A stretch of 64,000 bases of DNA from Microbacteriaceae bacterium (lineage in GTDB: Bacteria > Actinomycetota > Actinomycetes > Actinomycetales > Microbacteriaceae), in NCBI GenBank assembly GCA_025465095.1, contig JAODME010000003.1:1-64000 (forward strand), read 5' to 3'. Positions 29,282 through 37,947 of this stretch are shown piece by piece. The position numbers and the translations under genes were made by a program. Position 1 is the stretch's first letter; every line of letters begins with the position of its first letter. Below the pieces are notes generated by a model, which saw only the letters and a program-made list of their open reading frames with translations, did no database searches and was not told where the DNA came from.

Positions 29282-30182
29282 GGTGACGACCATCCGGTCG
29301 ACCGACGGGCCGATCGCGCAGCGCACCGGCACCAGGACCAGGGTCGAGAAGCCGCCACGCAGGATCGGCGGCATCGCGCGATTCGTGCTGCTCGCTGTCG
29401 TCGCGCTCGCGTTCATCAGCCCGTTGATCTTCATGATCGTGACCTCGTTCAAGACCCGCGCCGACGCGACCGGAATACCTCCGAGCTGGATTCCCAACCC
29501 GTTTTCCCTACAGGCGTACGAGACGATCCTCGCTCCCGGCGGAAACACGCCGGTGCTCCAGTGGTTCGCCAACAGCATGATCGCGGCCGGACTGAACGCT
29601 GCGCTCGTCGTCGTGACGGCGTCGCTCGCGGCATACCCGCTCGCGAGGATGAGGTTTCGCGGCAAGAACATCGTCTTCGCCGTCGTCATCGCCACGCTGC
29701 TCGTACCACCGGTCATCCTGGTGATCCCGAACTACCTGATCGTGAGCGAACTCGGCTGGCTCAACTCGCTCCTTGCGATCATCGTGCCGACCGCGGCATC
29801 CGCCTTCGGGGTGTTCTTCATGCGACAGTTCTTCGTGCAGCTTCCCATCGAACTCGAGGAGGCGGCCAGGATCGACGGCGCCGACCGTTGGGTTACGTTC
29901 ACACGGGTGATCCTGCCGCTCGCAAAACCAGCGATGGCCACGCTCGCGCTCCTGGCGTTCCTGACGAACTGGAACGACTTCCTCTGGCCCGTCTACGTGC
30001 TGTTCAGTCCTGACGTGCAGACTCTGCCAGCCGGGCTCTCGACGTTGCAATCCGCCAACGCCGTGAGGTACGACCTGCTCATGGCCGGTGCCGTCATCGC
30101 TAGTGTTCCCGTGCTGCTGCTGTTCATCTTCATGCAGCGGTTCATCATCGAGGGCGTGTCGCGCTCCGGAGTGAAGGGTTGA
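29265..30182 (+). CDS. Sugar ABC transporter permease (MalG type)
   Basis: Second membrane subunit, 305 residues, six helices, EAA loop EEAARIDGADRWVTFTRVILPLAKP. The ATG at 29265 follows AAAGAGG and overlaps the first permease by 17 bp; the GTG at 29223 is rejected because it would extend the overlap without a ribosome site. Confidence 0.93.
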   Translation: MTQPAEVTTIRSTDGPIAQRTGTRTRVEKPPRRIGGIARFVLLAVVALAFISPLIFMIVTSFKTRADATGIPPSWIPNPFSLQAYETILAPGGNTPVLQWFANSMIAAGLNAALVVVTASLAAYPLARMRFRGKNIVFAVVIATLLVPPVILVIPNYLIVSELGWLNSLLAIIVPTAASAFGVFFMRQFFVQLPIELEEAARIDGADRWVTFTRVILPLAKPAMATLALLAFLTNWNDFLWPVYVLFSPDVQTLPAGLSTLQSANAVRYDLLMAGAVIASVPVLLLFIFMQRFIIEGVSRSGVKG

Positions 30183-31147
30183 GGCGGGGCGGCGGCCTCA
30201 TCGCCCTCCTCGCCGTCTCGGTGCTCGCCGGATGCTCGGCGACCCCCGACGAGGAGCCGTACACGGCCGAGTCGGCCGAGGTGCGGCCTGAGGCGGCGAT
30301 AGACCGCAACTTCCCGGACCCGGACGTGCTCAGGGTGGGAGACACCTATTACGCCTACGCGACGAACGACAACGCGCGCAACGTGCAAGTCGCGTCATCG
30401 GCCGACCTGCGGAGCTGGCAGGTGCTCGAGAAAGACGCCTTTCCTGAGCTCCCCGAATGGGTGATTCCGGGCAAGACGTGGGCGCCCGAAGTCGCTGAGG
30501 TGTCGCCGGGTTCCTTCGTTCTGTACTTCACGGCGACGAATTTCCAGCCGGCGCTGCAGTGCATCGGCGTGGCGACGGCGAGTGACCCGGCCGGACCTTT
30601 CGTCGCACAGGGCGAGGGGATGATCGTCTGCCCGGAGGACGAGGGCGGAGCGATCGACGCGAGCACCTTCGCGGACGACGACGGCCTGCACCTGGTGTGG
30701 AAGAACGACGGCAACTGCTGCGGCCTGGACACCTGGATCTCGACCGCGCCGCTGAGCGCCGACGGGCTCACCCTCGCTGGCCCCGAACAGAAGCTGATCA
30801 TGCAGGACCTTCACTGGGAGGGCAATCTCGTCGAGGCGCCGACCATTGTGAAGCGGGACTCGACCTATGTGCTGCTGTACTCGGCGAATAACTACGGCGA
30901 CGATCGATACGCGGTCGGCTACGCCTCCGCCCCGGCCCTGGGCGGACCGTGGACGAAGAACGAAGAACCGCTGTTGTCGACCGAATCCTCGGGCGGCAAA
31001 TTCCTTGGCCCCGGCGGCCAGGACATCGCGTCGCGCGACGACGGCGAGTTCCTCGTCTTCCACGGTTGGGACCCGCAATTCACCTACCGCGGCATGTACG
31101 TCACGCCCGTCGAGTGGGATCAAGCCATGCCGAAGCCGGTTCTCTAG
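30179..31147 (+). CDS. Secreted GH43-like glycosidase lipoprotein
   Basis: A 322-residue five-bladed beta-propeller hydrolase of the GH43 type (arabinanase, arabinofuranosidase or xylosidase). The signal peptide has lipobox VLAGC with Cys19, so the enzyme sits on the outer face of the membrane. Candidate catalytic residues are Asp47 (FPDPDV), Asp160 (GAIDAS) and Glu219 (LVEAPTI), the three-carboxylate arrangement of this clan. It begins with TTG overlapping the permease stop (TTGA). It probably trims glycans at the cell surface for the transporter. The blade-four region CCGLD is Cys-rich and unusual. Confidence 0.82.
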   Translation: MRRGGGLIALLAVSVLAGCSATPDEEPYTAESAEVRPEAAIDRNFPDPDVLRVGDTYYAYATNDNARNVQVASSADLRSWQVLEKDAFPELPEWVIPGKTWAPEVAEVSPGSFVLYFTATNFQPALQCIGVATASDPAGPFVAQGEGMIVCPEDEGGAIDASTFADDDGLHLVWKNDGNCCGLDTWISTAPLSADGLTLAGPEQKLIMQDLHWEGNLVEAPTIVKRDSTYVLLYSANNYGDDRYAVGYASAPALGGPWTKNEEPLLSTESSGGKFLGPGGQDIASRDDGEFLVFHGWDPQFTYRGMYVTPVEWDQAMPKPVL

Positions 31148-31205
31148 TTGTCGCGGATGTCGCGCCGGAAGGTATTCGCGGGAACACGCCGGCGCTGCGG
31201 CGAGG

Positions 31206-31217
31206 CAGCCTAGGCTG
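31206..31217 (+). promoter_or_regulatory. Palindrome overlapping the -10 of the aldo/keto reductase gene
   Basis: CAGCCTAGGCTG is a perfect 12-bp palindrome containing the -10-like TAGGCT (31211-31216), which ends 6 nt before the ATG. No ribosome site is present. A leaderless transcript with an operator on its -10 would explain the arrangement. Confidence 0.5.
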
Positions 31218-31222
31218 GCACG

Positions 31223-32185
31223 ATGGCGGAGATCCGGTATCGCAACCTTGGCAGGTCCGGGCTGGTCGTCTCGACGATAGGCCTCGGCTGCAACAACTTC
31301 GGTCGTGCGCGAACGGCCACCGAGACCCAGACGGGAACGGACGCGGTCATCCACGCTGCGATCGACGCAGGCGTGACCCTTTTCGACACGGCGGACATAT
31401 ACGGGGCGCAGCGCGGCCTCAGCGAGACCCTCATGGGCAACTCCCTCCGCGGACGCCGAGGAGACATCGTGCTCGCCACGAAATTCGGCATGGACATGGC
31501 GGGCTCCAACGGGCCCGACTGGGGGGCACGAGGCTCGCGCCGGTACATCCGAATTGCGGTCGAGGCGTCGCTTCGCCGTCTCCGTACCGACTGGATCGAC
31601 CTGTACCAGCTGCACCAACCGGATCCGCTCACCCCGATCGCGGAGACCCTCGCGACGCTCGACGACCTCATCACAGAGGGGAAGGTGCGCTACATCGGGC
31701 ACTCGAATCTCGCAGGATGGCAGATCGCTGAGGCCGAGTACGTTGCGCAGTTGCACGGGCATGCCCAGTTCATTTCGGCGCAGGATGAGTACAGCCTCCT
31801 TGTACGGGACGTCGAGAAAGAGGTGCTGCCCGCCGTGCGGGAGTACGGTTTGGGCTTTCTGCCCTACTTTCCGCTCTACAACGGTCTGTTCACCGGCAAA
31901 TTCAACCGCGGGGGCGGCCCCAATGACAGCCGCATCATGCACACTCGTCCTCACCTGCTCGACAATGCGCCGTGGGACCTCATCGAGAGCTACGAGCGGT
32001 TCTGCGCCGAACGCGGCGTGACCATGCTCGAGGCGACCTTCGGATGGCTGCTCGCCCAGCCGGGGCTGACGAGCGTGATCGCCGGTGCGACCCGACCGGA
32101 GCAGATTTTGCAGAATGCGCAAGCCGCGAGTGCCTGGGAGCCGTCGGCGGCCGAAATCGCCAAAATCTCCGAGATCTTCGCCTGA
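31223..32185 (+). CDS. Aldo/keto reductase
   Basis: NADPH-dependent oxidoreductase of 320 residues with the TIM-barrel AKR fold. The catalytic tetrad is complete: Asp55 (LFDTADIYG), Tyr60, Lys87 (ATKFG) and His131 (YQLHQPD). The C-terminal cofactor segment reads SVIAGATRPEQILQNAQA. Sequence style is that of the YdhF/L-glyceraldehyde-3-phosphate reductase-like group acting on sugars or toxic aldehydes. It may serve the neighbouring glycan locus, although it has its own promoter candidate. Confidence 0.92.
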   Translation: MAEIRYRNLGRSGLVVSTIGLGCNNFGRARTATETQTGTDAVIHAAIDAGVTLFDTADIYGAQRGLSETLMGNSLRGRRGDIVLATKFGMDMAGSNGPDWGARGSRRYIRIAVEASLRRLRTDWIDLYQLHQPDPLTPIAETLATLDDLITEGKVRYIGHSNLAGWQIAEAEYVAQLHGHAQFISAQDEYSLLVRDVEKEVLPAVREYGLGFLPYFPLYNGLFTGKFNRGGGPNDSRIMHTRPHLLDNAPWDLIESYERFCAERGVTMLEATFGWLLAQPGLTSVIAGATRPEQILQNAQAASAWEPSAAEIAKISEIFA

Positions 32186-32268
32186 TCCACAAGCGCCGCC
32201 GGTCGGGGGTTGTGCACAGATCAAACCGATCCCCGCCGCCTGGGCGGCTCCGCCGTGACACTCGTGGC

Positions 32269-33456
32269 ATGACTACCGTTGTGAAAACCCATGATGCACA
32301 GGACTTTCTCGCACTCGTTCCCCAGCTCGCCGGATACCATCCGCGGGACAGCGTGCTCCTCGTCGCATTCCGGGGCAACCGCACCTGCGCCGCTCTGCGA
32401 TTCAACCTGCCGACGGCGAAGAACGAGCGGATCTTCCGGCGCGTCGCGACGTCGGTGGTAGGTACGCTCTGCAAGGTGCGGGGGGCGGACGCTGTCGTGC
32501 CGGTCATCTACACCGACGAGACGTTCGCGGGTGCAGGCGGAATCCCGGCCGCAGATTTCATGACGGCTGTCACTTCGCGGGCAGAGCTCTCCGGCTTCCT
32601 GGTGCGGGACGCGCTCTGCGTCGCTGCGGACGGCTGGGGCTCCTACCTCGAGGTTCGCCCGACGATCGGCCGTCCGCTCGCGGAGATCGCGGCGTCCGCC
32701 GTGCACGAGTCGGTTCCGGAAGAGCTGCGGAAGCGACTCGGCGATGTGACGGACGGATTCCCGCTGCCTCCGGTCGAGCTCTCGGTGCGGGAGCGTGTTG
32801 CCCGGCTGCTCGAGCGCTACCGCGGGGGCGTGTTCGCGCCGAGTGGCCAGGAGGAGTTCGGGATCGAGCGCCGGCTGCTCGAACACCCAGCCCTCTTCGC
32901 GGAATGCGCGCTCGGGCTGGACCCTGACCGCATGGATGACTCCATAGCGGCGTTACTGATCCTGTGCCTGTCGAGCCCGCCCGTGCGCGATTCGACCATG
33001 CTGCAGTGGGCGTTCGACCTCGAAGTAGGTGACCGGGTGCTCGAGGAGAACGCGCGATTCCTCGCCGGCGATCTGCACCTAGCAGAAGGCGCAGCCGGCC
33101 GAATCTGGGGCGATGGGCCGCGCCCGGATGCGGAGCGGATCTACGTCGCCATGGCACTGCTGAGAAGCCTCGCTGCGAGGGCGCCGAGATCGGCCAGGCC
33201 TCCGCTGCTGTGCATGCTCGGATGGCTGAGCTGGGCACTCGGCAGGAGTTCTCTTGCTGGGCGGTTCGTCGACCAGGCCCTCGACATCGACCGGACCTAC
33301 GGGCTCGCCGAGGTGCTCCACTCCATGCTCGCAGCCGGCCATCTGCCGGAGTGGGCCTTCGACGAACCAGAGCCTGGTGAATCGAGGTCGGGGCCTGACT
33401 CGAAGCGTGGGCAAGGCTCCGACCCCGGGCTCGGGTCGAAGCGTAACGCCGGCTAG
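32269..33456 (+). CDS. DUF4192 family protein
   Basis: A 395-residue actinobacterial protein of unknown function. The N-terminal signature VKTHDAQDFLALVPQLAGYHPRDSVLLVAF is characteristic of DUF4192. The middle has conserved GADAVVPVIYTDE and the tail is a low-complexity Gly/Ser/Pro stretch. No membrane segment or signal peptide is seen. The true start is the ATG at 32269; the upstream frame overlaps the aldo/keto reductase. A GC hairpin (GCCGCC/GGCGGC, 32235-32248) lies about 20 nt before the start. Its stop overlaps the convergent neighbour. Confidence 0.85.
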   Translation: MTTVVKTHDAQDFLALVPQLAGYHPRDSVLLVAFRGNRTCAALRFNLPTAKNERIFRRVATSVVGTLCKVRGADAVVPVIYTDETFAGAGGIPAADFMTAVTSRAELSGFLVRDALCVAADGWGSYLEVRPTIGRPLAEIAASAVHESVPEELRKRLGDVTDGFPLPPVELSVRERVARLLERYRGGVFAPSGQEEFGIERRLLEHPALFAECALGLDPDRMDDSIAALLILCLSSPPVRDSTMLQWAFDLEVGDRVLEENARFLAGDLHLAEGAAGRIWGDGPRPDAERIYVAMALLRSLAARAPRSARPPLLCMLGWLSWALGRSSLAGRFVDQALDIDRTYGLAEVLHSMLAAGHLPEWAFDEPEPGESRSGPDSKRGQGSDPGLGSKRNAG

Positions 33457-34370
33457 GGGACGGTAAGCACGATCTTCCCGAGGCCGTGCCGTCTCTCCAG
33501 GCGTTCATAGGCCGCGCGGACTGCGGTTAGTGGGTAGGTGGCGAGGATGGGTAGGGTGATGGCGCCGTCGGCAGCGGCCTGGGCGAATCGGGCGAGCTCC
33601 TCCGCGCTCTTCTTGCCGCCGCCGACTACCGAGATTCCGAACTCGTCCGCTCCCGGGTGGTAGGCCACGGAATTGATTCGCTGCGGCCGGATGCCGAGCG
33701 ACAGCGCGTGCTCGATCTCCGCGCGACCGACCGTGTCGAGCGCCGCCGTGTAGCCGTCCGGCGCCGCGGCCCTCAGCCGGTCGGAGACGCCCGGCCCGTA
33801 GGAGACCGGGATGATGCCGAGATCGCGTAGGAATTCGTGGTTCGATTCGCTCGCCGTTCCCACGACGAGGGCGCCGGCCTGAAGGGCGAACTGCGCGCCG
33901 AGCAGACCCACTCCGCCCGCGACTCCCGTGACGAGCACGGTGTCCCCGGATTCAATCTGGAGGGCGGAGACCGCCCGCCATGCGGTATTCGCGACCAGTC
34001 CCAGCCCGCCGGCAATCGCCCAGTCCAGTCCTGCCGGCTTGCGGGCGACATGCTTCGCCGGGACGACGACGTGCTCGGCCTGCGCTGCAGCCATCGTCCA
34101 GCCGAGGACCTCGTCCCCGACAGCCAGGTCGCTGCCCAAGCCGACGACGTCTGCGCCGATCTCGTCGATCACGCCGGCGAACTCGTTGCCCTGCCCGCGC
34201 GGAAATTCGGAGGGAATCGAACCGTTGCGCACCTTCGTGTCGTAGTAGTTCACGCCGGCGGCGCGAACCGCAACCCGAACCTGCTCGGTACCTGCGTGCG
34301 GTGCCGCCACCTCAACCACGCGGAGCACCTCCGGTCCTCCGGTTCCCTCGACTCGCACAGCTCGCGACAT
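33453..34370 (-). CDS. Quinone-oxidoreductase-like NADPH dehydrogenase (zinc-independent MDR)
   Basis: A 305-residue member of the medium-chain dehydrogenase family. The GroES-like N-terminus contains GVNYYDTKVRNG and GNEFAGVI; the Rossmann motif VTGVAGGVGLLGA follows near residue 145. Catalytic zinc cysteines are absent, which places it with QOR/CurA-type enzymes reducing quinones or enones. A strong AAGGAGG ribosome site precedes the ATG, immediately after a TG/CA dinucleotide repeat. Confidence 0.88.
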   Translation of the reverse strand: MSRAVRVEGTGGPEVLRVVEVAAPHAGTEQVRVAVRAAGVNYYDTKVRNGSIPSEFPRGQGNEFAGVIDEIGADVVGLGSDLAVGDEVLGWTMAAAQAEHVVVPAKHVARKPAGLDWAIAGGLGLVANTAWRAVSALQIESGDTVLVTGVAGGVGLLGAQFALQAGALVVGTASESNHEFLRDLGIIPVSYGPGVSDRLRAAAPDGYTAALDTVGRAEIEHALSLGIRPQRINSVAYHPGADEFGISVVGGGKKSAEELARFAQAAADGAITLPILATYPLTAVRAAYERLERRHGLGKIVLTVP

Positions 34371-34389
34371 CCGGCATCCTCCTTCTTCT

Positions 34390-34401
34390 TGTGTGTGTGT
34401 G
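34390..34401. repeat. Six-unit TG/CA dinucleotide repeat next to a ribosome site
   Basis: (TG)6 on the plus strand reads (CA)6 in the mRNA leader of the minus-strand oxidoreductase, directly before AAGAAGAAGGAGG. Slippage here would not shift the reading frame but could alter spacing in the leader. Confidence 0.75.
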
Positions 34402-34415
34402 AACCCGGCCGTCGC

Positions 34416-35801
34416 TCAGTGGCCGACGAGCGGGGCCATCAGTTTCGCCACGACGGACGCCCGCCGGGTGAGGTTCTCTTCGACGTCGGCGACGCCCATC
34501 GCCGCGAGCCCGAGGTTTGCGCCGACAAACCGCAGCGGCTCCGGCTCCCAGCTCGGCGACTCGTGATTGACCCACGGAAGCGACACGAGAGCACTGTCCG
34601 TGCCGGTGACGAGGTCAGCGAGGGTTCGACCTGCGAGGTTGGTGGTGCTCAGTCCGTCGCCGACGTAGCCGCCGGCGCTTCCCAGTCCGGTCACCGGATC
34701 GAAGCGCACGCTTGCATGCCAGTCCCGAGGGACCCCGATCGGCCCGCCCCACCGATGTGTCACCCGCGCGTCGGCGGCGGCGGGGAACAGCTCGACGAGG
34801 GTGCGGCGCAAATGTTCGAAGACCCGGGGTGAACGGTCGTAGCCGGAGCGGATGGCGCTGCCCCAGTGGTAGCGCGCACCGCGCCCGCCGAACGCGAACC
34901 GGTTGTCCGCCGTGCGCTGCCCGTAAATCAGCAGGTGCCGGTAGTCGGTGAAAGTCTGGCCGTGCTCGATTCCCGCATCCCGCCAGAAGGAGTCCGGCAG
35001 CGGCTCGGTCGCGATCATGAGGGAATACAGCGGCAGAATGGCGCGGTGGGTCCTGGTGAGCGTCGCGCCGTAGCCCTCCGTCGCCTGGATCACCGCTTGT
35101 GCCGTGACGTTGCCTCGACGCGTGCGGACGGTGCCCGGCTCCCAGTCGAGCGCCTCGGTCTCCTCCGCGATCGTGACCCCACGCGCCGCAACTGTCCGCG
35201 CGAGTCCGCGGACCAGTTTCGCCGGGTGGATTCGCGCGCAGGCGGGGTCGAACACCACTGCCCGTGTGCCGATCGGGCCGCGTCCACCCTCGCGAAGCTC
35301 CAGCTCGTCCACCCCGTACCGGACAGCCTCAGCCACGTCTGCCCTCGCGGCGGAGAGCTGAGGCTCGGATCGAGCGAACGCGAGGGTTCCCCCGCGGATG
35401 AAGTCGCAGTCGATGCCCTCAGCGCCGCTCACCCTGCCTACCTCGTCGACAGTGTCGATCATCGCCCGACGCATCGCGAGCGCCGGCTCGCGCCCATGGG
35501 CGCGCTCGAGCGACGCGGTCGATCGCGGGAAGAGGGCGCTGCACCAGCCGCCGTTGCGGCCGGACGCCCCGAACCCCGCAATCTCTTTGTCGAGCACGAC
35601 GATGCGAAGCGCGCGGTCGCGCTCAGAGAGGTAGTACGCGGTCCACAAGCCGGTCAAGCCAGCGCCGATGATCGCGACATCAGCCACGGTATCCCCGTCG
35701 AGCGGCGCCCGCGGCACCAGATCGTCGGCGGCGGCGATGCCTTCTGACAGTGTGGCGTGCCAGAGGCTCAGGTCGCGGTAGCGGCTCAGAGCCTGGCCCA
35801 T
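34416..35801 (-). CDS. FAD-dependent amine oxidoreductase (DAO/PuuB-like)
   Basis: Flavoprotein of 461 residues that probably oxidises an amine or gamma-glutamylamine with release of H2O2. The FAD dinucleotide motif IIGAGLTGLWTAYYLSE starts at residue 44 (GAGLTG 46-51), followed by GFGASGRNGGWCS, the flavin-contact segment of the gamma-glutamylputrescine oxidase group. The C-terminal GYVGDGLSTTNLAGRTLADL is also conserved. It overlaps the preceding aminotransferase gene by 16 bp. Pairing with a class III aminotransferase and an Lrp regulator suggests polyamine or diamine catabolism. Confidence 0.88.
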   Translation of the reverse strand: MGQALSRYRDLSLWHATLSEGIAAADDLVPRAPLDGDTVADVAIIGAGLTGLWTAYYLSERDRALRIVVLDKEIAGFGASGRNGGWCSALFPRSTASLERAHGREPALAMRRAMIDTVDEVGRVSGAEGIDCDFIRGGTLAFARSEPQLSAARADVAEAVRYGVDELELREGGRGPIGTRAVVFDPACARIHPAKLVRGLARTVAARGVTIAEETEALDWEPGTVRTRRGNVTAQAVIQATEGYGATLTRTHRAILPLYSLMIATEPLPDSFWRDAGIEHGQTFTDYRHLLIYGQRTADNRFAFGGRGARYHWGSAIRSGYDRSPRVFEHLRRTLVELFPAAADARVTHRWGGPIGVPRDWHASVRFDPVTGLGSAGGYVGDGLSTTNLAGRTLADLVTGTDSALVSLPWVNHESPSWEPEPLRFVGANLGLAAMGVADVEENLTRRASVVAKLMAPLVGH

Positions 35802-37219
35802 GCCTCGGTCAGCACCCCGCGCAGGATTCCCTCAATCTCCTCGAACTCCTTTGGGCCGACGGTCAACGGCGGGGCGAGCTGCACCACGGGGTCGCCGCGG
35901 TCGTCGGCGCGGCAATACAGTCCGGCCTCGAAAAGCGCCTTCGACATGAAACCGCGCAGCAACCGCTCGGACTCGTCGTCGTCGAATGTCTCCTTGGTCG
36001 CCTTGTCCTTGACGAGCTCGATGCCGAAGAAGTAGCCGTCACCGCGCACGTCGCCGACGATCGGCAGGTCCAGCAGCTTCTCCAGCGTCTGACGGAAGAT
36101 CGGCGAGTTCTCGCGCACGTTCTGGTTGAGGCCCTCCTCCTCGAAGATGTCGAGATTGGCGAGCGCGACCGCGGACGACACGGGGTGCCCACCGAACGTG
36201 TAGCCGTGGTAGAACGAGGTGTTGCCGTGCTTGAAGGGCTCGTACACCTTGTCGCTCACTATGGTCGCGCCGATCGGAGAGTAGCCGCTCGTCATCCCCT
36301 TCGCGCAGGTGATCATGTCGGGCACATAGTCGTAGGCGTCGCAGGCGAAATACTCGCCGATCCGGCCGAACGCGCAGATCACCTCGTCGCTGACCAGGAG
36401 CACGTCGTACTTGTCGCAAATCTCACGCACACGCTTGAAGTACCCGGGTGGGGGTGGGAAGCAGCCTCCGCTGTTCTGCACCGGCTCGAGGAACACTGCG
36501 GCCACCGTCTCCGGTCCCTCGAACTCGATCATCTCCTCTATGCGGTTCGCGGCCCACAGGCCGAATGCCTCGATGTCGTCGCCGTGCTCCGGAGCCCGAT
36601 AGAAGTTCGTGTTCGGCACCCGGAAGCCACCCGGGGTGACGGGCTCGAACATCTCCTTCATAGCGGGAATGCCGGTGATCGCCAGCGCCCCCTGAGGGGT
36701 GCCGTGGTAGGCGACGGCGCGGGAGATGACCTTGTGCTTGGTGGGGCGTCCCTGCAGCTTCCAGTAGTACTTCGCGAGCTTGAAAGCGGTCTCGACCGCT
36801 TCGCCGCCGCCGGTGGAGAAGAACACCCGATTGAGATCGCCGGGCGCGTGGTCGGCAAGACGGTCCGCGAGTTCGATCGCCGAGGGGTGTGCGTAGGACC
36901 AGATTGGAAAGAACGCGAGCTCCTCCGCCTGCTTTGCGGCGACCTCCGCCAGCCGCTTGCGGCCGTGGCCCGCGTTCACTACGAAGAGGCCGCTCAACCC
37001 GTCGATGTACTTGCGGCCGCGGCTGTCCCAGATGTGGTGCCCCTCGCCCTTGACGATGATGGGCACGCCATGGCCGTCCTCCATCACGGACTGCCGGGCG
37101 AAGTGCATCCACAGATGATCCTTCGCCTTCTGCTGCAGGTCCGCCTCAGCGGCGGCCGTCACACCGATGTCCGAAGCAGCGGGCGCCGGGGCGGGAACGG
37201 GCGTTTCTGTGGTCGTCAT
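35786..37219 (-). CDS. Class III (omega) aminotransferase, putrescine/beta-alanine type
   Basis: PLP enzyme of 477 residues transferring an amino group from a terminal amine to pyruvate or a keto acid. Visible active-site parts are STGGGEA (135-141) for the cofactor phosphate, YHG (171-173), DEV (278-280) for the pyridine nitrogen and Lys307 in CAKGMTSGYSPIG for the Schiff base. An Ala/Pro-rich N-terminal tail of 25 residues precedes the fold. It is the first enzyme of a minus-strand unit downstream of the Lrp gene. Confidence 0.92.
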   Translation of the reverse strand: MTTTETPVPAPAPAASDIGVTAAAEADLQQKAKDHLWMHFARQSVMEDGHGVPIIVKGEGHHIWDSRGRKYIDGLSGLFVVNAGHGRKRLAEVAAKQAEELAFFPIWSYAHPSAIELADRLADHAPGDLNRVFFSTGGGEAVETAFKLAKYYWKLQGRPTKHKVISRAVAYHGTPQGALAITGIPAMKEMFEPVTPGGFRVPNTNFYRAPEHGDDIEAFGLWAANRIEEMIEFEGPETVAAVFLEPVQNSGGCFPPPPGYFKRVREICDKYDVLLVSDEVICAFGRIGEYFACDAYDYVPDMITCAKGMTSGYSPIGATIVSDKVYEPFKHGNTSFYHGYTFGGHPVSSAVALANLDIFEEEGLNQNVRENSPIFRQTLEKLLDLPIVGDVRGDGYFFGIELVKDKATKETFDDDESERLLRGFMSKALFEAGLYCRADDRGDPVVQLAPPLTVGPKEFEEIEGILRGVLTEAWARL

Positions 37220-37278
37220 GACGATGTCGCTTCCTTTGTGATCGCGTCCTTGTGAACGCGGGGGCGTCGGCCCAAGCC

Positions 37279-37761
37279 TCAGCGGGTTCCCCAGTTGTAG
37301 AGCTGCTTCTGAAGTTTCAGATAGACGAAGGTCTCGGTGGACCGCACGCCCTCGATGCCCCGGATCTCCTTGTTGAGCAGCTCTATGAGCTGTTCGTCGT
37401 TCTCGCAGACGACCTCCGCGAGGATGTCGAAGCTTCCGGCCGTGAGCACGACATAGTCGACTGCGCTGATCTCGCTGAGCTTCGCTGCGACGACCGTCGT
37501 GTCTCCCGCGACCCGCACGCCGACCATCGCCTGGCGGTAGAAACCGAGCTGCATCGGGTCGGTGACGGCTACGACCTGCATCACGCCGGAATCAGTCAGC
37601 TTCTGCACGCGCTGTCGCACAGCGGCCTCGCTGAGGCCGACGGCCTTGCCGATCTCTGCGTAAGACCTCCGCCCGTCGGTCTGCAGTTGCTCGATGATGG
37701 CCTTGGAGACATCGTCGAGCTGAACCGGCCGTGACGGTTGGCCTCTGCCCGCGGTACTCAT
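37279..37761 (-). CDS. Lrp/AsnC-family transcriptional regulator
   Basis: Small amino-acid-responsive regulator of 160 residues. The DNA-binding domain is near residues 16-65 (IIEQLQTDGRRSYAEIGKAVGLSEAAVRQRVQKL) and the RAM ligand-binding domain follows, with GSFDILAEVVCEND. It lies 59 bp upstream of, and in the same direction as, the aminotransferase and amine oxidase genes, which it very likely controls. Confidence 0.93.
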   Translation of the reverse strand: MSTAGRGQPSRPVQLDDVSKAIIEQLQTDGRRSYAEIGKAVGLSEAAVRQRVQKLTDSGVMQVVAVTDPMQLGFYRQAMVGVRVAGDTTVVAAKLSEISAVDYVVLTAGSFDILAEVVCENDEQLIELLNKEIRGIEGVRSTETFVYLKLQKQLYNWGTR

Positions 37762-37947
37762 GCAGTGATTCTGTCAGCCAACAGCGCCGACGGCAAGCGA
37801 ATCCGCAAGGAAGCAGGAGCGATTCAACCGAATCAGTGGTACGGATCTGATTGTTCGGACCGATCGTTCCCGGTCAAAGACCTCTTAACAGGCACCACTC
37901 CGCCGCCGTTCGGTGTCGTACCCGCTCGCCGACCTTAAGCTTGCCCG
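37762..37947. other. Divergent intergenic region between lrp and the FHA operon
   Basis: This 186-bp spacer holds the promoters of two opposite units. For the minus-strand Lrp gene a weak -10-like CAGAAT (37768-37773, read on the minus strand) lies 6 nt from the ATG. For the plus-strand operon TAAGCT is listed separately. GATCTGATTGTTCGGACCGATCG near 37845-37865 contains overlapping short inverted repeats that could be an Lrp site; I cannot resolve it further. Confidence 0.35.
37936..37941 (+). promoter_or_regulatory. -10 element candidate for the leaderless FHA operon
   Basis: TAAGCT ends 6 nt before the GTG of the FHA gene, with no ribosome site in between. It is the best candidate promoter for the 17-kb locus that follows; the -35 is weak. 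Confidence 0.45.
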
